Assembly: GCF_001580545.1 (NCBI RefSeq)
Contig: NZ_LRBG01000038.1
Span: 124,001-188,000, forward strand
Reading direction: 5' to 3'
DNA from: Paraburkholderia monticola
GTDB lineage: Bacteria; Pseudomonadota; Gammaproteobacteria; Burkholderiales; Burkholderiaceae
DNA: 64,000 nt
This document shows positions 34,494 to 43,947 of this stretch, one piece after another (the stretch's first letter is position 1; the number at the start of each line of letters is the position of its first letter). The notes under the pieces were generated by a model. It saw only the letters and a list, made by a program, of their open reading frames with translations. It was not told the origin of the DNA and searched no databases. The position numbers were made by a program, and so were the translations under genes.

Positions 34494-34806
34494 TCGCGAT
34501 CGGCGGGGCCGGGCCGCCTCGCGGACTTCGCGTTTCGTCCATCGTCGCCGCTGGCTGTAAGACCAAGGTCCGATTTCGCAACGGTTCCGGCGTGACATCA
34601 TGTACGTGCAGGCGTTGTAGTCGTCGCTCCGGAAGTCGTTGAGCCGACGCTTCCAATGCTCGCGACGTGCGGCCGGAGGATCGACGCGCGGCGAATGCAT
34701 TGACGGTTCCTTGGGCGGCCATGCCGCTTCATGGCAGAGAAAAATGATCGAGGCTTCCAGACATCAGGACTGGCGAATCGCATCGTAACCAGAACGGAGG
34801 TCGATA
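34494..34806. other. gap between the VIT-like and SYLF genes, with a possible antisense ORF
   Basis: This 313-base stretch contains box b (34558-34575) and, on the - strand, a frame from ATG 34700 with AAGGA seven bases upstream. That frame runs through the box into the end of the VIT-like gene (stop at 34272). The first 50 or so residues of its product (DDYNACTYMM, NRCEIGPW) are less arginine-rich than typical chance frames. It may be a small protein or an artefact. No other gene is seen. Confidence 0.35.
34558..34575. promoter_or_regulatory. FixJ-type box b, upstream of the SYLF gene
   Basis: TAAGACCAAGGTCCGATT fits the six-site consensus exactly. It lies about 230 bases upstream of the SYLF lipoprotein gene and 65 bases after the VIT-like stop. 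Confidence 0.6.
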
Positions 34807-35394
34807 GTGAACAGACGGAACTTTGTGCACACGCTCGCGCTTTCAACCATGGCCGCGAGTCTGGCTTTGGCGGGTTGCACCACGACGGGAAGCAGCGGTG
34901 AGAGCCCCGCCACCGACGCCGCCCATCGGCAGGAGATCGACGCGGCCGTGGACGGTACGATGTCGAAACTGTTCAGTACGGTGCAAGGCTCGCACGAACT
35001 CGTATCGAAGGCGCAGGGCGTGCTGGTGTTTCCTTCGGTGAAGAAGGCGGCGTTCATCGTGGGTGGGTCGTTCGGTGAAGGCGCGTTGCGCGTCGGTGGC
35101 AAGACGGCCGGCTATTACAGCACCGCCTCGGCATCGTTCGGATTGCAGGCCGGCGCTCAGTCGACCGCCGTGATCTTCCTGTTCATGACGGCGAGTTCGC
35201 TCCAGAAATTCCAGAGTTCGTCAGGCTGGGCGGCGGGTGCCGATGCCGCGGTCTCGCTGGCGAAAGTCGGGGCCAACGGCGCGCTCGATACCAAGTCGAT
35301 AGACTCCGAGGTCGTCGCGATCGTGTTGACCAACGCGGGCCTGATGGCCGACGTGTCGGTGGCCGGCACCAAGGTCACACGGATGAATCTGTAG
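34807..35394 (+). CDS. SYLF (Ysc84) domain lipoprotein
   Basis: This 195-residue protein has a lipoprotein signal (lipobox LAGC, Cys24) and a SYLF domain: LVSKAQGVLVFPSVKKAAFIVGGSFGEGALRVGG, a TAGYYSTASASFGLQAGAQS core and AVSLAKVGANG. SYLF domains bind lipids; bacterial members are periplasmic and linked to envelope stress. The start is GTG 34807 with GGAGG six to seven bases upstream. It is a single gene. Confidence 0.85.
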   Translation: MNRRNFVHTLALSTMAASLALAGCTTTGSSGESPATDAAHRQEIDAAVDGTMSKLFSTVQGSHELVSKAQGVLVFPSVKKAAFIVGGSFGEGALRVGGKTAGYYSTASASFGLQAGAQSTAVIFLFMTASSLQKFQSSSGWAAGADAAVSLAKVGANGALDTKSIDSEVVAIVLTNAGLMADVSVAGTKVTRMNL

Positions 35395-36172
35395 CAGCGA
35401 GCGGCAAGCGGCGGCATGGGCTGGTCGTCATCGTGCTGTCACGGAGCGGCACGATGCGGCCAGTCATGCTCTTTGCGGCTTGCCACGGATTTCGTATCGA
35501 GCGTGACTGTTTCATTGCGTGATATCGCGGCATCGTTACAGCGAGGTCGCGCGACACGCCTCACCTGCGCAAGTTTGACGACGCGCAGCGGATGAGTATT
35601 GGCGGATTCACCATCCCCCAGTCTCCTATCCTCCTTCCTGTGTATTCAATACCGATAGAAAAGGTAACGCGAAGCGCGCGCGCCCGCCGCGGCGCTGCGC
35701 TTAGCCATTCGCCTGGCATAAATCTATTTTCCGTAGTCGATAAATGCCCATGATTCGCACTGAAATAACGTGCTATAAATGCGTCGGCTACCTCAATAGA
35801 AAACGGTTCTCTGAAGAGTTAATGTGATCGAAGAATTCGCATTCATCGCAAAGCGAGATGATTCGTTTGCTAACGTTCTTGTCCGCACGACCAGGAGCGG
35901 CACTCACGCTGCGCGCCCATAATTAATCGGCTAAAAACAATGTCGTGAATGGCCGGACGTTGGCGGACAATGCAGAAGACGATTGAGTAGTTTCCCGAGG
36001 AAACGGCACAAATTACGACCCCCTGTCGGTAGATGATTCTGGATAGCCTATACTGAGTTCCAGCCACCAGACGTGCGAAGTAGCGATTGTGAAGTCAATT
36101 AGGTAGTTCGAAGTCCAAGATAAAGACGTCGCAGTTGTACGGAATCCGTTCGCACTGGACCCGGAGGTGCCA
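35395..36172. other. long A+T-richer intergenic region upstream of the sensor kinase
   Basis: This 778-base gap is noticeably richer in A+T than its flanks, especially 35580-36130. Short open frames exist on the - strand but have no ribosome sites or recognisable products. A TATACT (36049-36054) is a fair -10 for the kinase gene. A degenerate half of the FixJ-type box (TACGACC at 36014-36020) lies upstream of it. Confidence 0.5.
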
Positions 36173-37624
36173 ATGATTAATCTGTTCGTTCACGGCAGAC
36201 ACCTGGCGATCGGGGTAGCGGGACTTTTCACGGCGTTGTACGCGCAACCGCGCCACATGGGGCAAAGCAGTCCGTCGCCGATCGACACGACGCGCACTGG
36301 CGGACTTCCACCCTCTGGACACAGCCCTTCCAGACAATCCTCACCCAGCCATCACCCGTTCGAACGTCATCGCCACATCCCTGGGACGTCCAGCCGGCAG
36401 AGTACCCCCGATGCCTACGAGCCGCCGCATTCGCCGCCGGCCTGGCGACGCTGGGTGGACGGGTGCGCAGTGTGGCTGCGTGGCGAGCGCAATCCCGGTG
36501 CGCGGCGGATACTCGGCGCCAAAACACCGCTGCGTGAGACGCTGGAAATATTGCCGGTCCCGATCGTCACGGTCGATCAGTGGGACCAGATCATCTTCGC
36601 GAACGCGCGCGCGGCGCAACTGTTCGGCTATACGCGGGAGGAGCTGATCGGCGCGCCGGTCGCGAGGCTGTTTCCGATCGATGGCATCAACGACGATAGT
36701 CGGGGCCTCGGCGAACATGGCACGAAAATGAAAATCCCCGGTGTCTCGAGCACGCGGATTCTGATTGCGCGCCGGCGCGACGGCCGCGGCTTTCAGGCCG
36801 AGGCCGAGACCACGCGATGCCGCGTGAACAATCAGGAATTGCGGATCACCGCGATATCGGATTGCGGTGCCTTCGGCGAAGCCGATGGAAATTTCAAGGA
36901 ACTCGCGCATCTCTCGCGCGTTTCCGCATTAGGCGAATTGGCCGGATCGCTCGCGCACGAGTTGAAGCAGCCGCTTACCGCGATTCTGTTCAACGCGCAG
37001 GCTGCGCGCAAATTCATCGATGCCGAGACGATGAACGTCGTGGAGCTTCGCGAAGCGCTCGAAGATATCGTCGCCGACAATTGCCGCGCGAACGACGTGC
37101 TGCAGAAGATCCGCGCCCTGGTCCGCAAAGGCGATGTCGAATTGCAGTTGCTGGACCTCGGCAAGGTGGTGCGCGACACCGCGATGCTCGTGCACAGCGA
37201 TGCGTTGACGCGCGGCGTGCGAACGAGCTTCGATATTCCAGACAATCTGACGCTGATTTGCGGCGACAAGGTTCAGCTTCAGCAGGTGATCCTGAACCTG
37301 CTGCTCAACGCTTTCGACGCGGTCAAGGATTGCCCGCCCGCCGGTCGTCTCGTCGAAACGACGGTGCGAGAGGAAGCGGACGGACTGGTACGGGTGACGG
37401 TGAAGGATTGCGGCCAGGGCCTCGCCGTCGACAGCATGGAGCGGATTTTCCGGCCGTTTTTCACCACCAAGCCGCAAGGGCTCGGGCTGGGTCTTTCCAT
37501 CAGCCGCACGATCATCACCGCGCACCGCGGCCGGTTGTGGGCAGAAAACAACGAGGGCAAAGGGGCATCCTTTCACGTCGCGCTTCCCGTGGCGACTGAT
37601 ATCCGGCGAGGACGGACGCTCTGA
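36173..37624 (+). CDS. PAS-domain sensor histidine kinase, FixL-like
   Basis: This kinase of about 483 residues has a hydrophobic stretch (residues 9-24), a long Ser/Pro/His-rich linker (30-92), a PAS domain (about 120-235, EILPVPIVTVDQWDQIIFANARAAQLFGY) and a HisKA domain with His262 (GSLAHELKQPLTAI). HATPase boxes NLLLNAFDAV and TTKPQGLGLGLSIS follow. The kinase core is of the FixL/StyS/TodS-like group. I cannot confirm a heme-binding His in the PAS domain. ATG 36173 has GGAGG five bases upstream; the odd linker leaves some doubt about the true start. Partner of the FixJ-like gene six bases downstream. Confidence 0.8.
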   Translation: MINLFVHGRHLAIGVAGLFTALYAQPRHMGQSSPSPIDTTRTGGLPPSGHSPSRQSSPSHHPFERHRHIPGTSSRQSTPDAYEPPHSPPAWRRWVDGCAVWLRGERNPGARRILGAKTPLRETLEILPVPIVTVDQWDQIIFANARAAQLFGYTREELIGAPVARLFPIDGINDDSRGLGEHGTKMKIPGVSSTRILIARRRDGRGFQAEAETTRCRVNNQELRITAISDCGAFGEADGNFKELAHLSRVSALGELAGSLAHELKQPLTAILFNAQAARKFIDAETMNVVELREALEDIVADNCRANDVLQKIRALVRKGDVELQLLDLGKVVRDTAMLVHSDALTRGVRTSFDIPDNLTLICGDKVQLQQVILNLLLNAFDAVKDCPPAGRLVETTVREEADGLVRVTVKDCGQGLAVDSMERIFRPFFTTKPQGLGLGLSISRTIITAHRGRLWAENNEGKGASFHVALPVATDIRRGRTL

Positions 37625-37629
37625 TCATC

Positions 37630-38253
37630 ATGAACCAGACCATCACTCGCGTCTTCATCGTCGACGACGACGACAGCGTGCGCTGCGCGCTCGCCCGCTT
37701 GCTGCGCGCCTCGGGCTACCAGGTTGAATGCTTCGACAGCCCCGACGCGTTTCTCGAGCGGGCCGATTTGACGAGCATGCCGGCCTGCCTCGTTCTCGAT
37801 CTGCAGATGCCTGGCATGACGGGACTCGAAGTGCAGCGCAAGCTCGATCAGCTTCTGCCGATCGTGTTTCTGACCGGGCATGGCGACATCAGCTCGAGCG
37901 TCGACGCGATGAAGGGCGGCGCCGTGGACTTTCTGCCCAAGCCAGTGTGCGAGTCGCTGTTGCTCGCCGCGGTGGATCGCGCGCTCGCGCGCGCGTGTGT
38001 CGAGAGCAGGCGGCGCCACGAACGCGAGGAAATCGAAGAGCGGATGCGGCATCTGACGCGCCGCGAGCGTGAAGTGATGGAACTCGTCGTGACCGGCCGC
38101 CTGAACAAACAGGTGGCGAGCGATCTGGGCGCGGCCGAAAAGACCATCAAGATTCATCGGGCCCGCGTGATGGAAAAAATGAAGGCCCGCTCGATCGTCG
38201 ACCTCGTTCGACTGGTGCAAAAGGCCGGCGTCTGCACGGCCGACGAACCATAA
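37630..38253 (+). CDS. FixJ-family response regulator
   Basis: This 207-residue regulator has a receiver domain with Asp57 (LVLDLQMPGMTG) and conserved Lys in FLPKPV, and a C-terminal LuxR/FixJ helix-turn-helix (LTRREREVMELVVTGRLNKQVASDLG, KTIKIHRARVMEKM). FixJ-family regulators bind inverted repeats with half-sites of about seven bases. It forms a pair with the kinase upstream. It is the best candidate to bind the six GACC-N2-GGTC boxes found in this window. Confidence 0.87.
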   Translation: MNQTITRVFIVDDDDSVRCALARLLRASGYQVECFDSPDAFLERADLTSMPACLVLDLQMPGMTGLEVQRKLDQLLPIVFLTGHGDISSSVDAMKGGAVDFLPKPVCESLLLAAVDRALARACVESRRRHEREEIEERMRHLTRREREVMELVVTGRLNKQVASDLGAAEKTIKIHRARVMEKMKARSIVDLVRLVQKAGVCTADEP

Positions 38254-38319
38254 TCGCGCCGAATCAGTCGCCGGATCCCGCATTGCGCCGCCACTCTGGC
38301 GGTCGCTGGCCGATCTCGC

Positions 38320-38337
38320 TAGTGGACCAAAGTCTTA
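38320..38337. promoter_or_regulatory. FixJ-type box f, upstream of the receiver-only gene
   Basis: On the - strand this reads TAAGACTTTGGTCCACTA, matching the six-site consensus at 15 of 18 positions. A TACGCT begins 32.5 bases downstream of its centre, which would place the box near -44 of a + strand start. The start codon is 80 bases away. Confidence 0.58.
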
Positions 38338-38416
38338 TATCTCCCTGGGCTTTCAACCATTACGCTAAGGCATCGATGTTCTACTTTCCGGAGCGACTGC
38401 GCGCCAGCGGCGTCAT

Positions 38417-38803
38417 ATGGTCAACGCTAACCAATTCGTTGCGGTGGTCGACGATGACGAGTCTGTGTGCCGGGCCATCAAGCGTTTGCTGCATTCCGAA
38501 GGTATCAGGGCGGAGACGTTTTACAGCGGCGACGAGTTCTTGAATGAGCTAGCGGCTATTCCGTCGTATCGGCCTGCCTGCGTGATTCTGGACGTCCAGA
38601 TGCCGGGAAGCAACGGTCTGGAAGTCCAGCGTCAGGTCGCCCAGATGGGCGTGCCGGTCATCGTGATCACCGCCTACGACGATATCTCGGTCCGCCAGGC
38701 CGCGCTGGCGGCCGGCGCGGCCGCGTATCTGCGCAAGCCATTCAACAGCGCGATCCTGTTCAAGGCCGTGGAATTGGCCATCGGCGGTCCGCCGCCGCCG
38801 TGA
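38417..38803 (+). CDS. receiver-only response regulator (FixJ-type receiver without output domain)
   Basis: This 128-residue protein consists of a receiver domain alone: acidic pocket VVDDDES, phosphoacceptor Asp59 (CVILDVQMPG), VITAYDD and YLRKPF. It has no DNA-binding domain. It follows the FixL/FixJ-like pair after 163 bases and has its own box-bearing promoter. Such proteins often act as phosphate sinks or adaptor outputs of a neighbouring kinase, here perhaps as feedback on the same pathway. Confidence 0.85.
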   Translation: MVNANQFVAVVDDDESVCRAIKRLLHSEGIRAETFYSGDEFLNELAAIPSYRPACVILDVQMPGSNGLEVQRQVAQMGVPVIVITAYDDISVRQAALAAGAAAYLRKPFNSAILFKAVELAIGGPPPP

Positions 38804-38828
38804 AGGCGCGTCTTAGCATCGGATGATA

Positions 38829-38846
38829 TGAGACCAAGGTCCGATT
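38829..38846. promoter_or_regulatory. FixJ-type box c, upstream of the exported protein-RND-Pqi operon
   Basis: TGAGACCAAGGTCCGATT differs from the consensus at one position. It lies 26 bases after the receiver-only gene and about 175 bases before the next start codon. It is the only candidate control site before a run of seven closely packed genes. Confidence 0.58.
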
Positions 38847-39020
38847 GTCGCCGTTACTGCGGACCACCAAACTGAACTCAGCCAACGCGTGGAACTGAAC
38901 GCGGGCTATGCCGTACTGCACGCGTGACCGAACCGGTCGCAGGGCGTGCATGCGTTTGCGCGCGCCGTGCGCTGCGCGGAGTGCGGTAGCGTTCAAGGAA
39001 AAAAAGCGGGAGCGCACGTG

Positions 39021-39413
39021 ATGAAATCAAGCCCGGTTTGTCTCGCGATTCTTCTCAGCACCGTAGCGTTGCAGGTCGGCGCGGCGGACTTCGACGGCAG
39101 CAAGCGGCTGATGTGCGCGACGATCGACGCGCACGCCTGCGATCCCGGCATCGCCTGCACGCGCTCGCTGCCCGCGGATCTCGGCTTGCCGAGATTCCTG
39201 ACGCTCGACTTCGACAAACGCGTCGTGATCGGCCCCGCGCACACGACGCCGATGGCCGTGATCAACAAGGGCGGGGATCAGGTTCTCATCTCCGGCACCG
39301 AGATGGGTTTTGGCTGGACGCTGGTCGTCGATTCGATTGACGGTGAAATGACGCTGACGATCGCCAACAGAGACGACGCCTTCGTGCTGTTCGGCAATTG
39401 CACGCCCTTGTGA
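39021..39413 (+). CDS. small exported hypothetical protein
   Basis: This 130-residue protein has a signal peptide (MKSSPVCLAILLSTVALQVGAA) and a mature domain with five cysteines (CATIDAHACDPGIAC, then one near the C-terminus), suggesting disulfides in the periplasm. No family name can be given with confidence. GGGAGCG lies upstream of ATG 39021; the open frame before it is unlikely to be translated. It leads an operon with the RND and Pqi genes (16-base gap), so it may have a role in envelope transport. Confidence 0.7.
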   Translation: MKSSPVCLAILLSTVALQVGAADFDGSKRLMCATIDAHACDPGIACTRSLPADLGLPRFLTLDFDKRVVIGPAHTTPMAVINKGGDQVLISGTEMGFGWTLVVDSIDGEMTLTIANRDDAFVLFGNCTPL

Positions 39414-39429
39414 TCAGGTGGAGTGCGCG

Positions 39430-40716
39430 ATGAAAACCATCCCCGTGTCCTGTCACTCGCCGCGGCGGGATTCTCGCAGCGCTCGTGCGCTGTGTGTCGC
39501 GGTCGCGACGCTGGCGCTGCTCACGTCCTTCGCCGGCTGCAAGAAGGCATCGGGGCCGCCCGCGCTCGGCGCGCCGGAAGTCTCGGTGATGACGGTCGTT
39601 GCTCAGGACACGCCGGTCCAGCTCGAATTCACCGCACAGACGCAGAGCTCGCGCGAAGTCGAGATTCGTGCGCGTGTGGACGGCTTTCTCGACCGGCGGA
39701 TGTACAGCGAAGGCGACAAGGTGAAGGCCGGCCAGACGATGTTCCTGATGGATCCGAAACCGTTTCAGGCCGCGCTGCAGACGGCGCGGGGCCAGCTTGC
39801 GGCACAGCAGGCGCGGCTCACCGTCGCGCAGCAGAATCTCGCGCGGGTCAAGCCGCTTGCGGCGCAGCAGGCCTTGAGCCAGAAGGATCTCGACGACGCC
39901 ATCGGCAACGCGAAGCAGGCCGAGGCCGCGGTGATTTCCGCGCAAGGACAGGTGGAGACGGCGGAGCTCAACCTCGGCTATACGACGATCAAGTCGCCCC
40001 TGGATGGCCTCGCGAGCTATGCGAGACAGCAGGACGGCAGCTATCTGATCGCCAATGCATCCGGGCTCCTGACCTATGTCTACCAGCTCGATCCGATCTG
40101 GGTGAACTTCAGCGTTTCCGAAAACGAAATGCTCCACTTTCAGGACGATATTTCGGCAGGCAAGCTGCAATTCCCGCCACACAGCGAGTTCGTCGTGACC
40201 GTGGTACTCGCCGACGGCTCGGAATTTCCGCAGAAAGGCACCATCAGTTTTGCGAATCCGGCGTTCAGCACCGACACGGGCACGTTCCTCGTGCGGGCCT
40301 CGCTCGCGAACCCGAAGGGTACGTTGCGGCCGGGGCAGTTCGTGCGGGCGCGCGTGTCGGGTGCCATGCGGCCGAATGCAATCCTCGTGCCGCAACGGGC
40401 CGTGCTGCAGGGCGCGAAGAGTCACTTCGTATGGGTCGTGGACAGTGAGTCGAAGGCGAAGCAGCGGGTGGTCGAAGTCGGCGACTGGAGCGGCGACAAC
40501 TGGTTCATCAACGATGGCCTGAAGGCCGGCGAGCGCATCGTGGTAGATGGCGCGATCCGTGTAGTGCCCGACGTGGCGCTGAAGATCGTCGGAACGCTCC
40601 CCTCCACGCAGAGCGGCGGCCAGGCGATCGTTGAAAAGGGCGGCGCGTCGGCGCCGCAGGTCAGCGAGGGCGCGCGAGCGATGGCGCCGGCCGCAACCAG
40701 CGGCGCATCGCAGTAA
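39430..40716 (+). CDS. RND efflux periplasmic adaptor lipoprotein (AcrA/MexA type)
   Basis: This 428-residue adaptor has an unusually long N-terminus and lipobox FAGC with Cys37. Then follow the AcrA-like segment VQLEFTAQTQSSREVEIRARVDGFL, lipoyl motif EGDKVKAGQTMFLMDPKPFQAAL, a hairpin and barrel domains (LRPGQFVRARVSG). It pairs with the permease 11 bases downstream. The C-terminal tail is rich in Ala/Gly/Ser. Confidence 0.88.
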   Translation: MKTIPVSCHSPRRDSRSARALCVAVATLALLTSFAGCKKASGPPALGAPEVSVMTVVAQDTPVQLEFTAQTQSSREVEIRARVDGFLDRRMYSEGDKVKAGQTMFLMDPKPFQAALQTARGQLAAQQARLTVAQQNLARVKPLAAQQALSQKDLDDAIGNAKQAEAAVISAQGQVETAELNLGYTTIKSPLDGLASYARQQDGSYLIANASGLLTYVYQLDPIWVNFSVSENEMLHFQDDISAGKLQFPPHSEFVVTVVLADGSEFPQKGTISFANPAFSTDTGTFLVRASLANPKGTLRPGQFVRARVSGAMRPNAILVPQRAVLQGAKSHFVWVVDSESKAKQRVVEVGDWSGDNWFINDGLKAGERIVVDGAIRVVPDVALKIVGTLPSTQSGGQAIVEKGGASAPQVSEGARAMAPAATSGASQ

Positions 40717-40727
40717 GGGGCGACTCG

Positions 40728-43700
40728 ATGAACATCTCGCACTTCTGCATCGACCGGCCGATCTTCGCGTCCGTCATCTCGATCGTGATCACGCTGGGCG
40801 GCGCGTTGACGTTGTTTTCGCTGCCCATCGCACAGTATCCGGACGTCACACCGCCGCAGATCACGGTCTCCGCGACCTACCCGGGGGCCAGCGCGGACGT
40901 CGTTGCGAACAACGTGGCCGCGCCGATCGAGCAGCAGGTCAACGGCGCCGACAACATGATCTACATGTATTCGTCCGGCTCGTCGACCGGCAACTACACG
41001 CTCAACGCGTTCTTCGAGATCGGCACCAATCCGGAACTCGCCCAGGTCGACGTGCAGAACCGCGTGAACCTCGCGCTGCCGCAATTGCCGCAGCAGGTGC
41101 AGTCGCAGGGCGTGCAGGTCCAGAAGAAGTCGAACGCGTTCATGATGGTGATCGCGATCTACTCGCCGGACCAACGCTTCGATCCGACCTATATCGCGAA
41201 CTATGCGAACGTCTACGTGCTGGACACGATCAAGCGGATTTCTGGTGCGAACCAGTCGGCGATTTTTGGTACTCCAGATTACGCAATGCGGATCTGGCTG
41301 AAGCCCGATCGCATGGCGCAGCTAGGCATCACCGCCGGCGACGTGCAGAACTCGGTGCGCGCGCAGAACGAGCAATTCGCGGTCGGCACCGTCGGCCAGG
41401 CGCCAACCGGCAACCCGGTCGAGCAGTCGTTCGCGGTGACGACCACCGGGCGGCTCGCGACGGCCGCCCAGTTCGACAACATCATCATCCGCGCAGCGAG
41501 CAACGGCGCGGCGATCGTGCGCCTGAAAGACATCGGCCGGGCCGAGCTGGGTCAGAAGAGCTATTCGAACCGCACCACCTACCAGGGCAAGCCTGCGACG
41601 ATCATCGCGGTGTACCAGCAGCCGGGCGCGAATGCGCTCGACGTGTCGAAGCAGGTACGCGCGACGCTCGCGGAGCTCAAGACCGCGTTTCCTGAAGGGC
41701 TCGACTACCAGATTGCGATGGACACGACGGATTTCACGCGTGCGTCGATCGCCGACGTGATCCACACCTTCTTCGAGGCGCTCGTGCTGGTGGTGATCGT
41801 CGTGTTCGTGTTCCTGCAGAGCCTGCGCGCGACGATCATTCCGGTGCTGGCGGTACCGGTGTCGATCGTCGGCACGGCAATGGGGATGGCGGCACTGGGC
41901 TTTTCGATCAACATGCTGACGTTGTTCGGGATGGTGCTCGCGATCGGTATCGTCGTGGACGACGCGATCGTCGTGATCGAGAACGTCGAGCGCAACATGA
42001 CCGTCTTCAAGCTCAATCCGAAAGACGCGGCCAAGCGGGCGATGGACGAGGTGTCGGGCCCGGTCATCGCGATCGTGCTCGTCATGTGCGCCGTGTTCGT
42101 GCCGGTTGCGTTCCTCGGCGGGATCACCGGGCAGTTGTACAAGCAGTTCGCCATCACGATTGCGATCTCGGTGGTGTTCTCCGGCGTCGTGGCGCTCACG
42201 CTGTCCCCGGCGCTCGCCGCCATTCTGCTCAAGCCCACGCATCATGAGAAAAAGGGCTTCTTCCGGTGGTTCGACAGAAAGTTCGAGCAGATGACGGCCG
42301 GCTACGGGCGCGCCATCGAGTTCATGATCAGGCGTTACGTGGTGGGGCTCATCGTTTTCGGTGTCATGATCGCGCTCGCGGTCATGATGGGGAGGTCGAT
42401 CCCCGGCGCCTTTCTGCCGCCCGAGGACCAGGGCTATCTGCTTGGCGCGATCATCATGCCCGACGCGGCGAGTCTCGACCGTACCGCGGCGGTGGGCGAC
42501 AAGGTCACCGACTATTTCATGAAGCAGGCCGCGGTCAGCAGCATCACGATCGTGAACGGCTTCAGCCTGCTCGACAGTCAGAACAAGAATAACGCGGGCA
42601 CGTTCTTCGTCGGCCTGAGAGATTTCGACGAACGGTACAAGTTCTCGAACATCAGGGAGCAAAACGCGCGCGCCGTGCTGATCAAGGCTTACGAGAATTT
42701 CGCGAAGATTCAGGAGGGCCTCGTCATCCCGGTGAATCCGCCGGCCATTCCAGGCCTGGGTACGACGGGCGGCAGCGAGATGTGGATCGAGAGCCACGGC
42801 GACGGTTCTATCCAGCAGCTCGCGGGAGTCGTGCAGGACTTCATGACGAAGGCGAGGGCGCGCCCCGAACTCACCGGTGTGACCTCGACGTTCAACGCAA
42901 GCTCGCAGCAGTTGCTCGTGAACGTCGATCGCGACCAGGCGGAAACGCTCGGCGTGCCGGTCGAAGAGGTGTACAGCGCGATGCAGACGATGTTCGGCTC
43001 GCTTTACGTGTCGCAGTTCAACAAGGACGCGCGGCTCTGGCAGGTGATCGTTCAGGCCGATCCGCGCTACCGGCTCACGCCTACCGACCTCGACCAGATT
43101 TACGTGCGGAGCCGCTCGAACAACATGGTGCCGATCAAGGCGGTGATGAGTTACAAGTACGTCACGGGGGCCGACCTGATCACACGCTTCAACAATTTCC
43201 CGGCCGTGAAGATTACGGCGAACGCGGCACCGGGCTTCAGCTCGGGCCAGGTGATCGGGACCTTGAAGGAGCTCGCCGCGCAGATGCCGCCCGGCTACGC
43301 CGTCGGGTGGAGCGGTGAGGCGTTCGAAGAGATCAAGTCGGGCTCGACCGGCAACCTCGTGTTCGTGTTCGGGATCATCATGGTGTTCCTGATTCTCGCC
43401 GCGCAATACGAGAAGTGGTCGCTGCCATTCGGCGTGCTGATGGCGGTGCCGTTCGCCCTGTTCGGCGCGCTGCTCGCGATCCTGTTGCGCGGCCTGAACA
43501 ACGACGTGTACTTCCAGATCGGGCTGACCATGCTGGTCGCGCTCGCGGCGAAGAACGCGATTCTGATCTTCGAGTTCGCGGTGCTCAACCGGGAGGAAGG
43601 CAAGACGCCGTACGACTCGGCGCTGACCGCCGCGAAAGAGCGCCTGCGGCCGATCGTGATGACGTCGCTTGCGTTCATCCTCGGCTGTGTGCCGCTCGCC

Positions 43701-43946
43701 ATCGCGGTGGGCGCCTCGCAGAACAGCCGCCATTCGATCGGCACAGGCGTGATCGGCGGGATGCTGGGTGCGACCGCGATCGCCGTGTTTTTCATTCCGA
43801 TGTTCTACTGGGGGATCGAGTCGCTTGGCTCGCGCAAGGGTGGCGGCAAGGAAACCCCCGCGCCGGGCAGCGGAACGCCGCCGCCCGCGTCCGGCGGCTC
43901 TGGCTCGGCCACCGCCAAGCCGTCCGCGCGGCATGAGGACGACTGA
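40728..43946 (+). CDS. RND efflux permease, HAE1/AcrB type
   Basis: This inner-membrane drug/proton antiporter of 1072 residues begins MNISHFCIDRPIFASVISIV, with the conserved helix 4 segment GIVVDDAIVVIENVERNM holding the Asp pair, periplasmic porter and docking domains, and a second half with LVALAAKNAILIFEFA. It is of the HAE1 family that pumps drugs, detergents or solvents. Its C-terminus is a low-complexity Gly/Ser/Pro tail. It lies between adaptor and channel genes. Confidence 0.9.
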   Translation: MNISHFCIDRPIFASVISIVITLGGALTLFSLPIAQYPDVTPPQITVSATYPGASADVVANNVAAPIEQQVNGADNMIYMYSSGSSTGNYTLNAFFEIGTNPELAQVDVQNRVNLALPQLPQQVQSQGVQVQKKSNAFMMVIAIYSPDQRFDPTYIANYANVYVLDTIKRISGANQSAIFGTPDYAMRIWLKPDRMAQLGITAGDVQNSVRAQNEQFAVGTVGQAPTGNPVEQSFAVTTTGRLATAAQFDNIIIRAASNGAAIVRLKDIGRAELGQKSYSNRTTYQGKPATIIAVYQQPGANALDVSKQVRATLAELKTAFPEGLDYQIAMDTTDFTRASIADVIHTFFEALVLVVIVVFVFLQSLRATIIPVLAVPVSIVGTAMGMAALGFSINMLTLFGMVLAIGIVVDDAIVVIENVERNMTVFKLNPKDAAKRAMDEVSGPVIAIVLVMCAVFVPVAFLGGITGQLYKQFAITIAISVVFSGVVALTLSPALAAILLKPTHHEKKGFFRWFDRKFEQMTAGYGRAIEFMIRRYVVGLIVFGVMIALAVMMGRSIPGAFLPPEDQGYLLGAIIMPDAASLDRTAAVGDKVTDYFMKQAAVSSITIVNGFSLLDSQNKNNAGTFFVGLRDFDERYKFSNIREQNARAVLIKAYENFAKIQEGLVIPVNPPAIPGLGTTGGSEMWIESHGDGSIQQLAGVVQDFMTKARARPELTGVTSTFNASSQQLLVNVDRDQAETLGVPVEEVYSAMQTMFGSLYVSQFNKDARLWQVIVQADPRYRLTPTDLDQIYVRSRSNNMVPIKAVMSYKYVTGADLITRFNNFPAVKITANAAPGFSSGQVIGTLKELAAQMPPGYAVGWSGEAFEEIKSGSTGNLVFVFGIIMVFLILAAQYEKWSLPFGVLMAVPFALFGALLAILLRGLNNDVYFQIGLTMLVALAAKNAILIFEFAVLNREEGKTPYDSALTAAKERLRPIVMTSLAFILGCVPLAIAVGASQNSRHSIGTGVIGGMLGATAIAVFFIPMFYWGIESLGSRKGGGKETPAPGSGTPPPASGGSGSATAKPSARHEDD

Positions 43947-43947
43947 C

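Noticed and set aside
35375..35557. 60-codon - strand frame overlapping the SYLF gene end
   Set aside because: No Shine-Dalgarno sequence or recognisable domain, and partly antisense to the SYLF gene.
35870..36067. 65-codon - strand frame in the A+T-rich gap before the kinase
   Set aside because: No ribosome site and no recognisable product, and it sits in a likely promoter region.
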